Translations under genes and position numbers: made by a program
Shown: in pieces, positions 30,453-39,872 of the stretch
How positions within the stretch are numbered: the first letter of the stretch is position 1
Layout: the number at the start of each line of letters is the position of its first letter
Assembly: GCA_905236645.1 (NCBI GenBank)
Contig: CAJOMZ010000012.1
Coordinates: 1-64,000 of the forward strand
DNA: 64,000 nt
Direction: 5' to 3'
From: an uncultured Bacteroidales bacterium
GTDB lineage: Bacteria > Bacteroidota > Bacteroidia > Bacteroidales > P3
The notes under the pieces: model-generated
What the model was told of the DNA's origin: nothing
Databases searched by the model: none
The model's input: only the letters and a program-made list of their open reading frames with translations

Positions 30453-31195
30453 AACAACTGATACTTATCCGTCACGGCGAAAGTGAATGGAATAAACTCA
30501 ATCTTTTTACCGGCTGGACCGATGTCGACCTTACCGAATTTGGCCGCAAAGAGGCATTCGAAGCCGGCCTGCTGCTCAAGAAGGAAGGCTACAAGCCCCA
30601 GATGTGCTACACCTCTTATCTGAAGCGCGCCGTGCGCACCCTCAACCAGGTGCTCGAGGCTATGGATATGGACTGGCTGCCTGTCGAGAAAAGCTGGCGC
30701 CTCAACGAGAAGAGCTACGGTGCCATCCAGGGCCTCAACAAGGCCGATACCGCCCAGAAGTACGGCGACGACCAGGTGCTGCTGTGGCGACGCAGTTTCG
30801 ACACCCAGCCGCCGGCTTTGGATATGCACGACGAGCGCAGCCCGCGTATGGACCCGCGCTATGCCGAATTGAGCGACAGCGAGATTCCGCTGACCGAATC
30901 GCTCAAAGATACTATCGCACGACTGATGCCTTACTATAAAGAGGTGATTCTTAAATCCTTCAATCGCTACGACACCGTGATGGTAGTGGCCCACGGCAAC
31001 TCGCTGCGCGGCATCGTGAAGGAACTGCGCAATATGGGCAACGACGAGATTATAAAGTTCAACATCCCCACCGCCGTACCCTACATCTTCCAGTTCGATG
31101 ACCAGATGAGGCTGCAAAAGGAGTTCTTCCTTGGCGACCCCGATGTCATTGCCGCCAAGATGCAGAGCGTTGCCAACCAGGGCAAAAGCAAATAA
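30449..31195 (+). CDS. gpmA: 2,3-bisphosphoglycerate-dependent phosphoglycerate mutase
   Basis: LIRHGESEWNKLNLFTGWTDVDLTEFG; RLNEKSYGAIQGLNK; HGNSLRGIVK. Confidence 0.96.
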   Translation: MKQLILIRHGESEWNKLNLFTGWTDVDLTEFGRKEAFEAGLLLKKEGYKPQMCYTSYLKRAVRTLNQVLEAMDMDWLPVEKSWRLNEKSYGAIQGLNKADTAQKYGDDQVLLWRRSFDTQPPALDMHDERSPRMDPRYAELSDSEIPLTESLKDTIARLMPYYKEVILKSFNRYDTVMVVAHGNSLRGIVKELRNMGNDEIIKFNIPTAVPYIFQFDDQMRLQKEFFLGDPDVIAAKMQSVANQGKSK

Positions 31196-31217
31196 CCGGC
31201 TTTGCCGGTGGACTGAA

Positions 31218-31259
31218 AGCGTGTTCCCCGCGGCGAAGCCGCGGGGAACACGCTTTTTT
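31218..31259 (+). terminator. strong intrinsic terminator of gpmA
   Basis: 17-bp perfect stem AGCGTGTTCCCCGCGGC-gaa-GCCGCGGGGAACACGCT followed by T run. Confidence 0.93.
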
Positions 31260-31290
31260 ACCGTACCGGGCTTTGCCCATCCCTGCTTTT

Positions 31291-31413
31291 GCACCATACC
31301 AACACCGTTCGTTGTCCAGTCGTTGTCCAGTTGTTGTCCAGTTGTTGTCCAGTCATTGACTGGACAACAACTGGACAACAGGACAACGACTGGACAACGA
31401 ACGGTGTTGGTGC
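31291..31413. repeat. Family A inverted tandem-array element, copy 3 (A3)
   Basis: Outer arms GCACCatACCAACACCGTTCG / CGAACGGTGTTGGTGC; four TTGTCCAGT units each way; one right-arm unit lacks ACT. Confidence 0.96.
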
Positions 31414-31437
31414 CTCGGAAAACCGGTGATGAATTCA

Positions 31438-31601
31438 AGAAGCTGTTTTGATTTTATCAATGATAATTATTGGGCATAGAATCGAGGGCTTTTTCTACGG
31501 TGTTGAGGGCGCAATGGGGTTCCATTGTAACCGACAGATTGTAAAAAAGGCACCGATTATATGGCATAAGAATATCATTGGATAAAATCAAAACAGTTTC
31601 T
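31438..31601. mobile_element. candidate MITE / 164-bp imperfect palindrome
   Basis: AGAAGCTGTTTTGATTTTATC-AATGAT at the left end is inverted as ATCATTGGATAAAATCAAAACAGTTTCT at the right end; CAATGG-ggtt-CCATTG sits at the exact centre. Confidence 0.6.
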
Positions 31602-31671
31602 AAGTGTTCCATACAATAAATCAGTCGCGTCAGCGTTAGAAAAGCATCAGTGTTTTTAAAAATCCCATAGA

Positions 31672-31842
31672 ATGGACAATAATATCAAGATGAAGATTGA
31701 CGCGATAGTCAATGAGATAAGTGCCATCAACGACCTGAATATCAAGCACGCCGTGCTGACATATATGGAGCAGCAGGCGGGCTTTATGCTCTGGCAGATG
31801 GAGGATGAGAAGCATATCGACAACGATTCGTACAACGTATGA
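31672..31842 (+). CDS. 56-aa small protein upstream of lptE
   Basis: MDNNIKMKIDAIVNEISAINDLNIKHAVLTYMEQQAGFMLWQMEDEKHIDNDSYNV, ATGA overlap with the next gene. Confidence 0.6.
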   Translation: MDNNIKMKIDAIVNEISAINDLNIKHAVLTYMEQQAGFMLWQMEDEKHIDNDSYNV

Positions 31843-32351
31843 AACGGCGCAGGTTCGGTGTATGGCTTTTGGCCGTCGCGACGTTGGTCGCGGTTGCTTG
31901 CAAGGGAGGCTACAGCTTTACCGGAGCTTCGATTCCGCCCAATGCCAAGACTATATCGGTCGGCACGTTCCCCAATTACGCAACCACGGTCAACCCGCAG
32001 CTGAGCCAGAAACTGACCGACGATTTGCGCAACCTGTTCGCTTCGCAGACCAGCCTGAATGTGGTCAACGGCGATGCCGACCTGCAGATTACGGGCGAGA
32101 TAACCTCTTACACCACGCGTGCGGCGGCTCTGTCGGCCAACGACGATGTGTCGATGAACCGCCTGACAATCACTATCAAGGTGAAGTTTGTCAACAACTG
32201 CGACCCCGACGCCAATTTCGAGCAGTCTTTCTCGCGCTACAGGGACTATAACGCGCAGCTCAATTTCTCGTCGGTCGAGAGCACGCTGATGGGCGAGATA
32301 GTGTCTGAGCTGTGCGACGACGTGTTCAACAAGTCGGTGGTGAACTGGTAG
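31839..32351 (+). CDS. lptE: LptE family lipoprotein
   Basis: Signal peptide; CKGGYSFTGASIPPNAKTISVGTFPNYA typical of Bacteroidetes LptE. Confidence 0.8.
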   Translation: MKRRRFGVWLLAVATLVAVACKGGYSFTGASIPPNAKTISVGTFPNYATTVNPQLSQKLTDDLRNLFASQTSLNVVNGDADLQITGEITSYTTRAAALSANDDVSMNRLTITIKVKFVNNCDPDANFEQSFSRYRDYNAQLNFSSVESTLMGEIVSELCDDVFNKSVVNW

Positions 32352-32411
32352 GCTTATGCGGTGTTGTCGATTCGTTTAACTGTTTGGTTGCTTGTTTTTT
32401 GACGCGATTAT

Positions 32412-34805
32412 ATGAAGTGCAGGGTTGACAGACTTACGGGCTGGCTCACGTGGCTTGCGGCGACGGCGGTTTATCTGCTCGCGCTGGAGCCGTCGGCGAG
32501 TTTCTGGGACTGTGGCGAGTTTATAGCCACGTCCTATAGGCTTGAGGTGGGCCATCCGCCTGGAGCGCCTCTCTATCAGCTTCTGGCCCATTGCTTTATG
32601 CTGCTGGCCGGCGGTAATGCGATGCGGCTGGCGTGGTGGAGCAACGCACTGTCGGCCGTGGCGGGCGGCGCCACGGCTATGTTCTTGTTTTGGACGCTGT
32701 TGCACTTCCTTCAGAATGCAAGATTCAGGATACGTCATTCGCTCGTCGCCGCCTTGGTGGGCACGTGGTGCTATGTGCTGTGCGACACGGCCTGGTTCTC
32801 GGCTGTCGAGAGCGAGGTCTACAGCCTGTCGATGCTCTTTTCGGCTGCCATAGTGTGGGCTATGGTGCGCTGGAGCACCGACGAGGGGCGCGGCTGCGGC
32901 CGCTGGCTGCTGCTGGTGTCGCTGCTGCTGGGGCTTTCGGTGGGCGTGCATCAGTTGAGCCTGCTCACGGTGCCCGTTGTGGCTCTGATCTATATCTTCA
33001 AGCGGCGTCGGGTGGCCGTAGGCGGATGGCATAAGAGGCTGCTTCTGTGTTTGTTGTTCTTCGTTCTGGGCCTTACGCCCTACGCCATACTGCCTATACG
33101 CGCAGCGGCCGATCCTCCCATCAATCAGGGTAATCCGAGCACGCTTAAGGCACTGAAAGCCTATATAGGCCGCGACCAGTACGAGAAGGCGCCGCTGCTC
33201 TACGGCCGTTGTTTCAACTCGCCGATAGTGGCCTTCAGCGACGGCAAACCGATCTATGCCAAGCAGATGGATATGTTCTTTCCGCGAATGTGGAAGTCGC
33301 ATACCTTTGCCGAGGATTACTATACCGACTGGTGCGGGCGGCACGGAGAGATGGTGGAGGTTGACGGACGCGAGTACTATAAGCCTTCGTTTGGCGACAA
33401 TCTCGTGATTTTCAGCGGCTATCAGCTGGGCTATATGTATCTGCGCTATCTGATGTGGAACTTTTCGGGTCGCTACAACGACCGCCAGGGGTTCGGCAAC
33501 CTGCAGAAAGGGCAGTTTATTACCGGTATTCCGCCCATCGACAGGCTTTACGTGGGCACGGGCAGCCGTATGCCCGACGCGATGCCGTCGGCGGGCCAGA
33601 ACCGCTATTTTATGCTTCCGCTGCTGCTGGGGCTGGTGGGGCTGTTTGCTCAGCGCAAGCGCAACAAGCGCGATTATTGGCTCGTGATGACGCTTTTCTT
33701 GATGGGAGGCATCGTCCTGTCGGTCTACCTCAACCATCCGATGTATGAGCCGCGCGAGCGCGACTACGCCTACGTGCTTTCGTTCTATGCCTTTGCCATT
33801 TGGATCGGTGTCGGGGCGGCAGCGCTGCTTTCGCACGAGTTCCGCCGCAAGTGGGCGCGCCGTTCGCTGCAGCCTGTCGTGTGGCTGCTTGTCGTCGGCG
33901 TTCCGCTGCTTATGGGCTGCCAGAACTGGGACGACCACGACCGCTCGGGGCGCTATATAGCCCGCGACGCGGCAGCCAACCTGCTCAACTCGTGCGACGC
34001 ACACGGCATTCTGTTCACCATAGGCGACAACGATACGTTTCCGCTGTGGTATATGCAAGAGGTCGAGGGCTTTAGGCGCGATGTGCAGGTGGTCAACGTT
34101 TCGCTGCTGGGCGGCGAGGCCTACTGCGAGTCAATCAAGCGGCAGCTGTCGTGGCAAGGTCGCGACCTGCTGGCAGGCGACGAATGGCGCGGAATGGGCC
34201 CCTACGGGCGGATGAGGCTGATAGTGAATAATAACGCCGGCGAGCGACCCATATATTTCAGCCGCTATGCGGCAAGGGAGCGGGGCGGTGCCTTCAGCGG
34301 CAGGCTGCAGTTGTGCGGTATGGCCTACAGGCTGTGCAACACGGTGTCGGCCGACAGTGTTGACTGCGAACGCTCGTATAGCCTTATGACAGAGTGGCTT
34401 GAATGGCATCCGGTCACGGGAGTGTACATCGACGAGACGTCGCATAATTTCCTGATGCAATACTGGGATGCCGCTGTGCTGGTTGCCAGCAACTTGGCAT
34501 CGCGCGGCGAGCAGGGCAGGGGAGGCGAGGTGCTTGACTCGACGTGTGCGGCAATTCCGCCGCAGGCGATGAAGAGCCTGCAATTGCTGTACAACGTGGC
34601 GAAGGCTTATAGGCTGTGCGGCAACGACGCGAAGTCGCTCGCATTGCTGCAAGAGGCGCGCCGGTCGCTGGCGCAGCATTTGGAATACTATGGTTCGATG
34701 AGTCCCAGGATGCTTCAATATATCCCTTATACCTTGTCGCCGCTGCTGACGCTGCGCGACAGCATCTATGCCAGCTCTACCGGGGCGTCGCCGCTGACAA
34801 GATAG
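32412..34805 (+). CDS. DUF2723 membrane protein (O-mannosyltransferase-like)
   Basis: ASFWDCGEFIATSYRLEVGHPPGAPLYQLL, multi-TM, EPRERDYAYVLSFYAFAIWIGVGAA. Confidence 0.9.
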   Translation: MKCRVDRLTGWLTWLAATAVYLLALEPSASFWDCGEFIATSYRLEVGHPPGAPLYQLLAHCFMLLAGGNAMRLAWWSNALSAVAGGATAMFLFWTLLHFLQNARFRIRHSLVAALVGTWCYVLCDTAWFSAVESEVYSLSMLFSAAIVWAMVRWSTDEGRGCGRWLLLVSLLLGLSVGVHQLSLLTVPVVALIYIFKRRRVAVGGWHKRLLLCLLFFVLGLTPYAILPIRAAADPPINQGNPSTLKALKAYIGRDQYEKAPLLYGRCFNSPIVAFSDGKPIYAKQMDMFFPRMWKSHTFAEDYYTDWCGRHGEMVEVDGREYYKPSFGDNLVIFSGYQLGYMYLRYLMWNFSGRYNDRQGFGNLQKGQFITGIPPIDRLYVGTGSRMPDAMPSAGQNRYFMLPLLLGLVGLFAQRKRNKRDYWLVMTLFLMGGIVLSVYLNHPMYEPRERDYAYVLSFYAFAIWIGVGAAALLSHEFRRKWARRSLQPVVWLLVVGVPLLMGCQNWDDHDRSGRYIARDAAANLLNSCDAHGILFTIGDNDTFPLWYMQEVEGFRRDVQVVNVSLLGGEAYCESIKRQLSWQGRDLLAGDEWRGMGPYGRMRLIVNNNAGERPIYFSRYAARERGGAFSGRLQLCGMAYRLCNTVSADSVDCERSYSLMTEWLEWHPVTGVYIDETSHNFLMQYWDAAVLVASNLASRGEQGRGGEVLDSTCAAIPPQAMKSLQLLYNVAKAYRLCGNDAKSLALLQEARRSLAQHLEYYGSMSPRMLQYIPYTLSPLLTLRDSIYASSTGASPLTR

Positions 34806-35395
34806 GCACGGCCTGTGGCTTGGTCGCTGCAACGGAAGCGAGTGCGGCGTTTCTCGATAGAGAGGAATACCGTCTGCGGACGCGATTTTAGGCGGAAACG
34901 GCTGCCAAGGGGCAGGTCTTTCAGCAGCAGTTCTTTTTCTGTGCCGGGGTTGTCAATCTCTTTCAGTTTGCGTTCCAGTTCGTTGCCGGCAGCGCGGTTG
35001 AGCGGTATGCGGGCGGTGTATTTCTTGAGCAAAGGGTAAATCTGGTTCGGAAAGTGGCCGCCGTTGAAGTATGCCACAAGCAGGTCGCGGTACTGCCTCT
35101 GCCATTCGTGGCCGTGGGGCTGCACGGTGCGGCCGTGGGCCTTGAAGGTCTCAAGGTGAGCCATTTCGTGAAGCAGAACCAACAGGAACAGGTGTGGCGA
35201 GAGGTCGCTGTTGACGCTGATCTCGTTGTAGTTGTGGCGCGGCTGAGGCATACGGTAGTCGCCAAGCTTGGAGGTGCGCTGCCGCTTGATGTGGAAGCGG
35301 ACGCCATTGGCGACGATGTAATCATATATCGGGTCGACGGCCGAGAGAGGCAGGTAGCGCCGCAGGATGGACTTATACTCTTCCTCGCTGGACAT
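34766..35395 (-). CDS. SprT-like zinc metalloprotease domain protein
   Basis: LLHEMAHLETF...HGHEWQRQYRDLL. Confidence 0.8.
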   Translation of the reverse strand: MSSEEEYKSILRRYLPLSAVDPIYDYIVANGVRFHIKRQRTSKLGDYRMPQPRHNYNEISVNSDLSPHLFLLVLLHEMAHLETFKAHGRTVQPHGHEWQRQYRDLLVAYFNGGHFPNQIYPLLKKYTARIPLNRAAGNELERKLKEIDNPGTEKELLLKDLPLGSRFRLKSRPQTVFLSIEKRRTRFRCSDQATGRAYLVSGDAPVELA

Positions 35396-35582
35396 AGTTG
35401 ATTGTGGATGCGGTGTCTATGCTGTTGTCAGGATGTCTTTCGGTGAATGTGGGGCAGTTGCATTTGCGGCTCTTGCGGTGCTTGGACATATTGACGTTCC
35501 GGCGGCTGCAGGCAGTCAAGAGCAGTGCGGCGGCAAGCACTGCTGCCGCTGCGGTTCTCAGTATGTTAGCTCTATTTTTCAT
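35373..35582 (-). CDS. small lipoprotein
   Basis: Signal peptide with lipobox LLTAC, 69 aa. Confidence 0.5.
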   Translation of the reverse strand: MKNRANILRTAAAAVLAAALLLTACSRRNVNMSKHRKSRKCNCPTFTERHPDNSIDTASTINYVQRGRV

Positions 35583-35608
35583 ACAGTCATAACGCCGTAA
35601 AGGTGTTT

Positions 35609-36316
35609 TTATTGCGGGAAGTGGCTTATACGGTCGGCGTCGATACGCTCGCCGCTTTCGGGGGCACCCATATCGATTAATGGGGTGCGGAGTAGGCCGC
35701 TGCTACCGACAATCATTACAGGAATTCCTCCCAGTACCGTTGCGGTCTTTTGCAAAGCAGCTGCGCCGATGGTTAGGATGTCGGTGGTGAGGTTTAAGGT
35801 TGATTTTTGAGTGGCGTATCCAAGATATGCGAATTCTACTTCGTATTTCCCTTTGGGTGCGCGGATGGTGAAGTTGCCGTCGAAGTCGGTACTTCCACCA
35901 GTGATTACTGTGCCGTTTTTGTCTTTTAGAACAACATTTGCAAATATCAATGGTTCACCGTTCCCACTATCGATAATACTGCCTTTGAAGATGCAGGTGT
36001 CCGATTTCGAGGGGCTTGTATCGGAAATGGACTTGGTGTGGTTTTGACGGTCGGGTGCGACATCCTGAGCCGCAGCCGTAAGGGTGCCGCCTGAGATGCC
36101 CAGCGTAAGGCCGGCGACAACGGCAGCCTTGCCCATAACGGTGCGCAGGGTGAGTTCGCGCTCCAGATACTGCAGTTCGGCTTCGCAGCGCGGGCAGGTG
36201 CCTTCGCATTCGCCTTCGAATGTGCATTCGGGAATGTCGAGCTCGATGCCGTTGCCGCGTGCTATGTCGTGACGAATCTCTTTCAGTTGGTTGCAGATGT
36301 TTTTTCCTTGATTCAT
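35609..36316 (-). CDS. Cys-motif / TM / carboxypeptidase-regulatory-like domain protein
   Basis: IPECTFEGECEGTCPRCEAEL, one TM, then FKGSIIDSGNGEPLIFANVVLKDKNGTVITGGSTDFDGNFTI. Confidence 0.7.
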   Translation of the reverse strand: MNQGKNICNQLKEIRHDIARGNGIELDIPECTFEGECEGTCPRCEAELQYLERELTLRTVMGKAAVVAGLTLGISGGTLTAAAQDVAPDRQNHTKSISDTSPSKSDTCIFKGSIIDSGNGEPLIFANVVLKDKNGTVITGGSTDFDGNFTIRAPKGKYEVEFAYLGYATQKSTLNLTTDILTIGAAALQKTATVLGGIPVMIVGSSGLLRTPLIDMGAPESGERIDADRISHFPQ

Positions 36317-36327
36317 ATTATTTGTTT

Positions 36328-37554
36328 TTAGATTTTGGCACGCCGTACCGTGAAGGCTACGACAAGGGTTGAAAGCAGTGTCACAACGAGGAACGTGGCG
36401 CCGAAATCGATGATCCGCATTGCCACGGGGAAGGCGTCGACAATGGCGTTGGCGCCCAGCTTTACAATGCCGAAGTGCTGCTGTAGCAGGCAGGTGATGA
36501 ATCCAAGCAGCAGTCCTGCCACAACGCCCACCAGGGCTATGAGTATGCCTTCGGTGAAGAAGACGCGGCGTATCTGCTGCTGCTCCATACCGAGGGCGCG
36601 CAAAGTGCCGATGTCTTTGCGCTTGTTGATGATGAGCAGCGACAGCGATGCTATGAGATTCAGTGTGGAGATGAGCACGATGAGCGACAGGATAAGGAAT
36701 ACTCCTAAACGTTCGGAGCGGAAAATCTTGTAGTAGAGGGGCTTTTGGTCAAAGCGGTCCTTGACGGTATAGCCGTCGCCAAGCAGAGTGCGCAACTGCC
36801 GTTTGATGCTTGCCATCTGCTTTGAATCTTTTAGCGTCACGGCCAGGGCAGTCACCTCGTCGGGGGAGTATGACATCAGATGCCGCACGAGGTCGATGTC
36901 GGCCACTACATATAGGTTGTCGATCTCTTCTTGTATGCGGAAGGCTCCGGCAGGGAAGGCATAGCCGTTGTTGAAGGCCTCGTCTATCGAGAAGCCTATT
37001 GACGAGGTGCCGCGCTTGGGGATGTGGAGCGCCAGTGGGGTGTTGGTCATTGAGTTGACGCCCAAGCGCACCATTATGTTCCAGCCCATTAGCAGGAAGT
37101 CCTGGCGGATTGTGTCTGCGCCATCGTAATATATATCCTTTAGCAGGTATTCGCCTTCGGCGATCATTGTATCGAGTCCGCAGGCGGAGCCGTAGCTTTC
37201 GTCCACGCCTCGCAGCTGCACGATGGCTTCTGCCTGATGCATTGTTATCCAGGCATTCTCCTCTACAATCTGCGATACGTTATCCACTCCTGGCGTGTTC
37301 TGCAGGGCGTCGTAGTCGATGGCCGATGTGTGGAATGTCTTTCCCTGCGTAGGCTCAATAAGCAGCTCAGGGTCAAAGATGTTGAACAGCGACTGCGTCA
37401 GTTGCCCTATGCCGTTGTATACCGACATCACGACAATCAGAGCCAGCGTGCTTACAGTGATGCCGATAAGAGAAATCCAGGAGATGATGTTGATGACTGT
37501 CTTCTCCTTGCGCGAGAACAGGTAGCGGCGGGCTATGAAAGTGGAGACCTTCAT
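36328..37554 (-). CDS. LolC/E-type lipoprotein-releasing ABC permease (FtsX family)
   Basis: IARRYLFSRKEKTVINIISWISLIGITVSTLALIVVMSVYNG; MacB/FtsX topology. Confidence 0.88.
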   Translation of the reverse strand: MKVSTFIARRYLFSRKEKTVINIISWISLIGITVSTLALIVVMSVYNGIGQLTQSLFNIFDPELLIEPTQGKTFHTSAIDYDALQNTPGVDNVSQIVEENAWITMHQAEAIVQLRGVDESYGSACGLDTMIAEGEYLLKDIYYDGADTIRQDFLLMGWNIMVRLGVNSMTNTPLALHIPKRGTSSIGFSIDEAFNNGYAFPAGAFRIQEEIDNLYVVADIDLVRHLMSYSPDEVTALAVTLKDSKQMASIKRQLRTLLGDGYTVKDRFDQKPLYYKIFRSERLGVFLILSLIVLISTLNLIASLSLLIINKRKDIGTLRALGMEQQQIRRVFFTEGILIALVGVVAGLLLGFITCLLQQHFGIVKLGANAIVDAFPVAMRIIDFGATFLVVTLLSTLVVAFTVRRAKI

Positions 37555-37935
37555 TTACTGTTTAAGCAGGTTCTCGATATTCTCTATGTAGTCGAGCGAG
37601 TCGTCGAGATAGAATTCAAGAGCGGGGATTATGCGCAACTGCTTGCCTTCGCGCATTCCGAGCCGGCGGCGTATGTCGGCGCTGTTGTCAAGAATGGCGT
37701 TGATGACGAGTTGCTTTGTTGCCTTTGTGCCGGCTGGCGTATCAGCCGTTACAGGCATTTCGCCAATGGGATAGATGCTGATATGTGCACGTGCTATGGA
37801 AAGGTCGCTGGTAACGCGCACCCGCGTCACGGTGATGAGTGAGTTGCCGATAGCCGGCTTCATTTCCTTGAGGAATATGTCGCCCAGGTCTTGCTGGATA
37901 AGTCGTGCAATCTTGTTTTGGCGTGTCGAGTCCAT
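37555..37935 (-). CDS. rbfA: ribosome-binding factor A
   Basis: QNKIARLIQQDLGDIF...LITVTRVRVTSDLSIARAHISI. Confidence 0.92.
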   Translation of the reverse strand: MDSTRQNKIARLIQQDLGDIFLKEMKPAIGNSLITVTRVRVTSDLSIARAHISIYPIGEMPVTADTPAGTKATKQLVINAILDNSADIRRRLGMREGKQLRIIPALEFYLDDSLDYIENIENLLKQ

Positions 37936-37961
37936 TGATGCCGTGGTTTTATTTGGGATGC

Positions 37962-38558
37962 TTAGAATCTGAAGCCCAAACGTATGGGCAGGAAGCAGGT
38001 CTGCTGGGTGTAGGCGAAAGCCAGCTCAAGGTATAAACTCAGGTAGTTGCGCTCCATATTGCGGTATTCGTAGCGGAAAAACCAGTTGAGGCCGGTCGAA
38101 ATCTCTATGTAAGGCGTCAAGGTGTTGCCGTAGGGCGAGTCGGCCATCAAATAGCTGGCACCGGCCTTGGCACCGACCATAGGCGACCACTCGACATCCA
38201 ACGGCCTGTAGTCGAAGTCGATATATGCCATAGGGCAATGCCATCCGTTTGCGAAATTGAAGTCGGCAATGTCGCTTGGTGCGATGACCATATTGTAACC
38301 TAAGCCGAGGCCTACAAAGAAGTCTTGCTTTATGCAAACACCATTGATTATGTTCACGCTGGCTGCGTGTTGCAAGTCGTTGATGTAATAGCCGTTGACG
38401 CCCTTGTCGCCCAGGTTCATCACAAAGGGCATATAGCCAAGATCGGCCTTGAACATATACTCATAATCAGAGCGGTCTTGACGAAATTGAGCTGTTGCCG
38501 GCAGCGAAACTGCCACGGCGAGAAGCGCTAAAAGTATCTTTATCCTATTCATATACAT
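37962..38558 (-). CDS. outer-membrane beta-barrel-like hypothetical protein
   Basis: Signal peptide; alternating aromatic pattern; terminal F. Confidence 0.55.
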   Translation of the reverse strand: MYMNRIKILLALLAVAVSLPATAQFRQDRSDYEYMFKADLGYMPFVMNLGDKGVNGYYINDLQHAASVNIINGVCIKQDFFVGLGLGYNMVIAPSDIADFNFANGWHCPMAYIDFDYRPLDVEWSPMVGAKAGASYLMADSPYGNTLTPYIEISTGLNWFFRYEYRNMERNYLSLYLELAFAYTQQTCFLPIRLGFRF

Positions 38559-38708
38559 TTATTTATATTGCAATAACGAGCACATAAGGCAGTGCCCATA
38601 CAAGAGTGCAAAGTTACGCAAAAAAAATCGAAAACAGCAAAAAAAAGTGCAAGCTTCGGAATTTTAGCCTCAAATCAGAGGCTTTTCCAATCCGTAAGGC
38701 CAGGGCTG

Positions 38709-39869
38709 TTACCACGGTAAGTCGCGTGGAGCCAGATACTTGTACCACATCTCGCAGGCTCCGTCGGGGTTCTGTTCAAGGAATACACCTACGCCGCCAT
38801 TGGGAAGCAGTGTCAGTGACGAATAGACCGACGGCCCGTCGAAAAGCAGTATCGGGTCCTGCCAGCTGTCGCCCTCGTCGTAACTTAGGAAGAGGCTCAC
38901 GTCCTCGCGTTGCATCGAGTTCGGGAGGCTGTGCAGCAGCAGGTTGATGCTGTCGCCGCGGTCGGTGGCCATCACACGCAGCATATCGCCGTTGCAGGCG
39001 TTGGCGGTCATCTCCGTCCATCGGCCTTGTGTGCCCCAGGTTATGCCTCCGTCGCTGCTGTGGTTGAATCCGCGCGCCCCGCTTTGGCGTGTGCTGAGCA
39101 GTATGCGGCCGTCGGTGAGTTCCATCAGTTTGGCTTCGTCGCCGCTGCTGTAGGCGCAGTTTGAGACATTCCAAGAGTGTCCGTTGTCGTCGCTGTAGAC
39201 TATGAAATTGTCGGATACATTCTCGTTCTTGCGCAACATAGGAATGGCAAACATTATGCGTCCGGCGTGGTCTCCGCGCCTCAGTCTCAGGCCGTTGCCT
39301 GACGAGAAGAAGGCACCTCTGTAGTTGCGGCAGGCGGCGTTGGAGGCCCGACTGCCCCACAGCTGTGAGGTAAGGTCCTCAATCTCGCCCCACGTGCGGC
39401 CACCGTCGGTGCTGCGGCAGATATAGGTGCGGATAGGGTCGCTCTCGGTCGACTGGAAATAGCCGTTGGCACCGGCAAAGGCGCATATAATGTCGCCGTT
39501 GGAGCATTGCACCAGCGCCGCGTCGCCATAGCCCTGCTTGCGACCTGTGCCCTGCGCCAGGGTCACTGGCTCGCTCCAGGTGCGCCCGCCGTCGGTGCTG
39601 CGACGGCTCACAATGTCGATGTCCTCGGGCAGGTCGCTCTCGTTGGATTTGCGCTTGTCGCAGGCAATCAGCAGGCTGCCGTCGTCAAGGCACAGTATTG
39701 CCGGGATGCGCCAGTTGGCGCTGCCGTAATCGCCCGGGGCGAAAAGGCGAAGGTCAAACGAAGTGGTTGTGTCTTCAATGGCTGCCGGTTGGACAGGCTT
39801 CTCGCCGACCGGCTTGGTGCAGCATACAAACAGTGCCACTGCCACGATGGAGTATAGCAGTCGTTTCAT
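38709..39869 (-). CDS. exo-alpha-sialidase (lipoprotein)
   Basis: WRIPAI (RIP motif) and Asp boxes STDGGRTW x2, SDDNGHSW, SSDGGITW, YDEGDSW. Confidence 0.92.
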   Translation of the reverse strand: MKRLLYSIVAVALFVCCTKPVGEKPVQPAAIEDTTTSFDLRLFAPGDYGSANWRIPAILCLDDGSLLIACDKRKSNESDLPEDIDIVSRRSTDGGRTWSEPVTLAQGTGRKQGYGDAALVQCSNGDIICAFAGANGYFQSTESDPIRTYICRSTDGGRTWGEIEDLTSQLWGSRASNAACRNYRGAFFSSGNGLRLRRGDHAGRIMFAIPMLRKNENVSDNFIVYSDDNGHSWNVSNCAYSSGDEAKLMELTDGRILLSTRQSGARGFNHSSDGGITWGTQGRWTEMTANACNGDMLRVMATDRGDSINLLLHSLPNSMQREDVSLFLSYDEGDSWQDPILLFDGPSVYSSLTLLPNGGVGVFLEQNPDGACEMWYKYLAPRDLPW

Positions 39870-39872
39870 AAG

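Noticed and set aside
32376-34058. 560-aa minus-strand ORF opposite the DUF2723 gene
   Set aside because: Antisense shadow; no domains, R/H/Q-rich.
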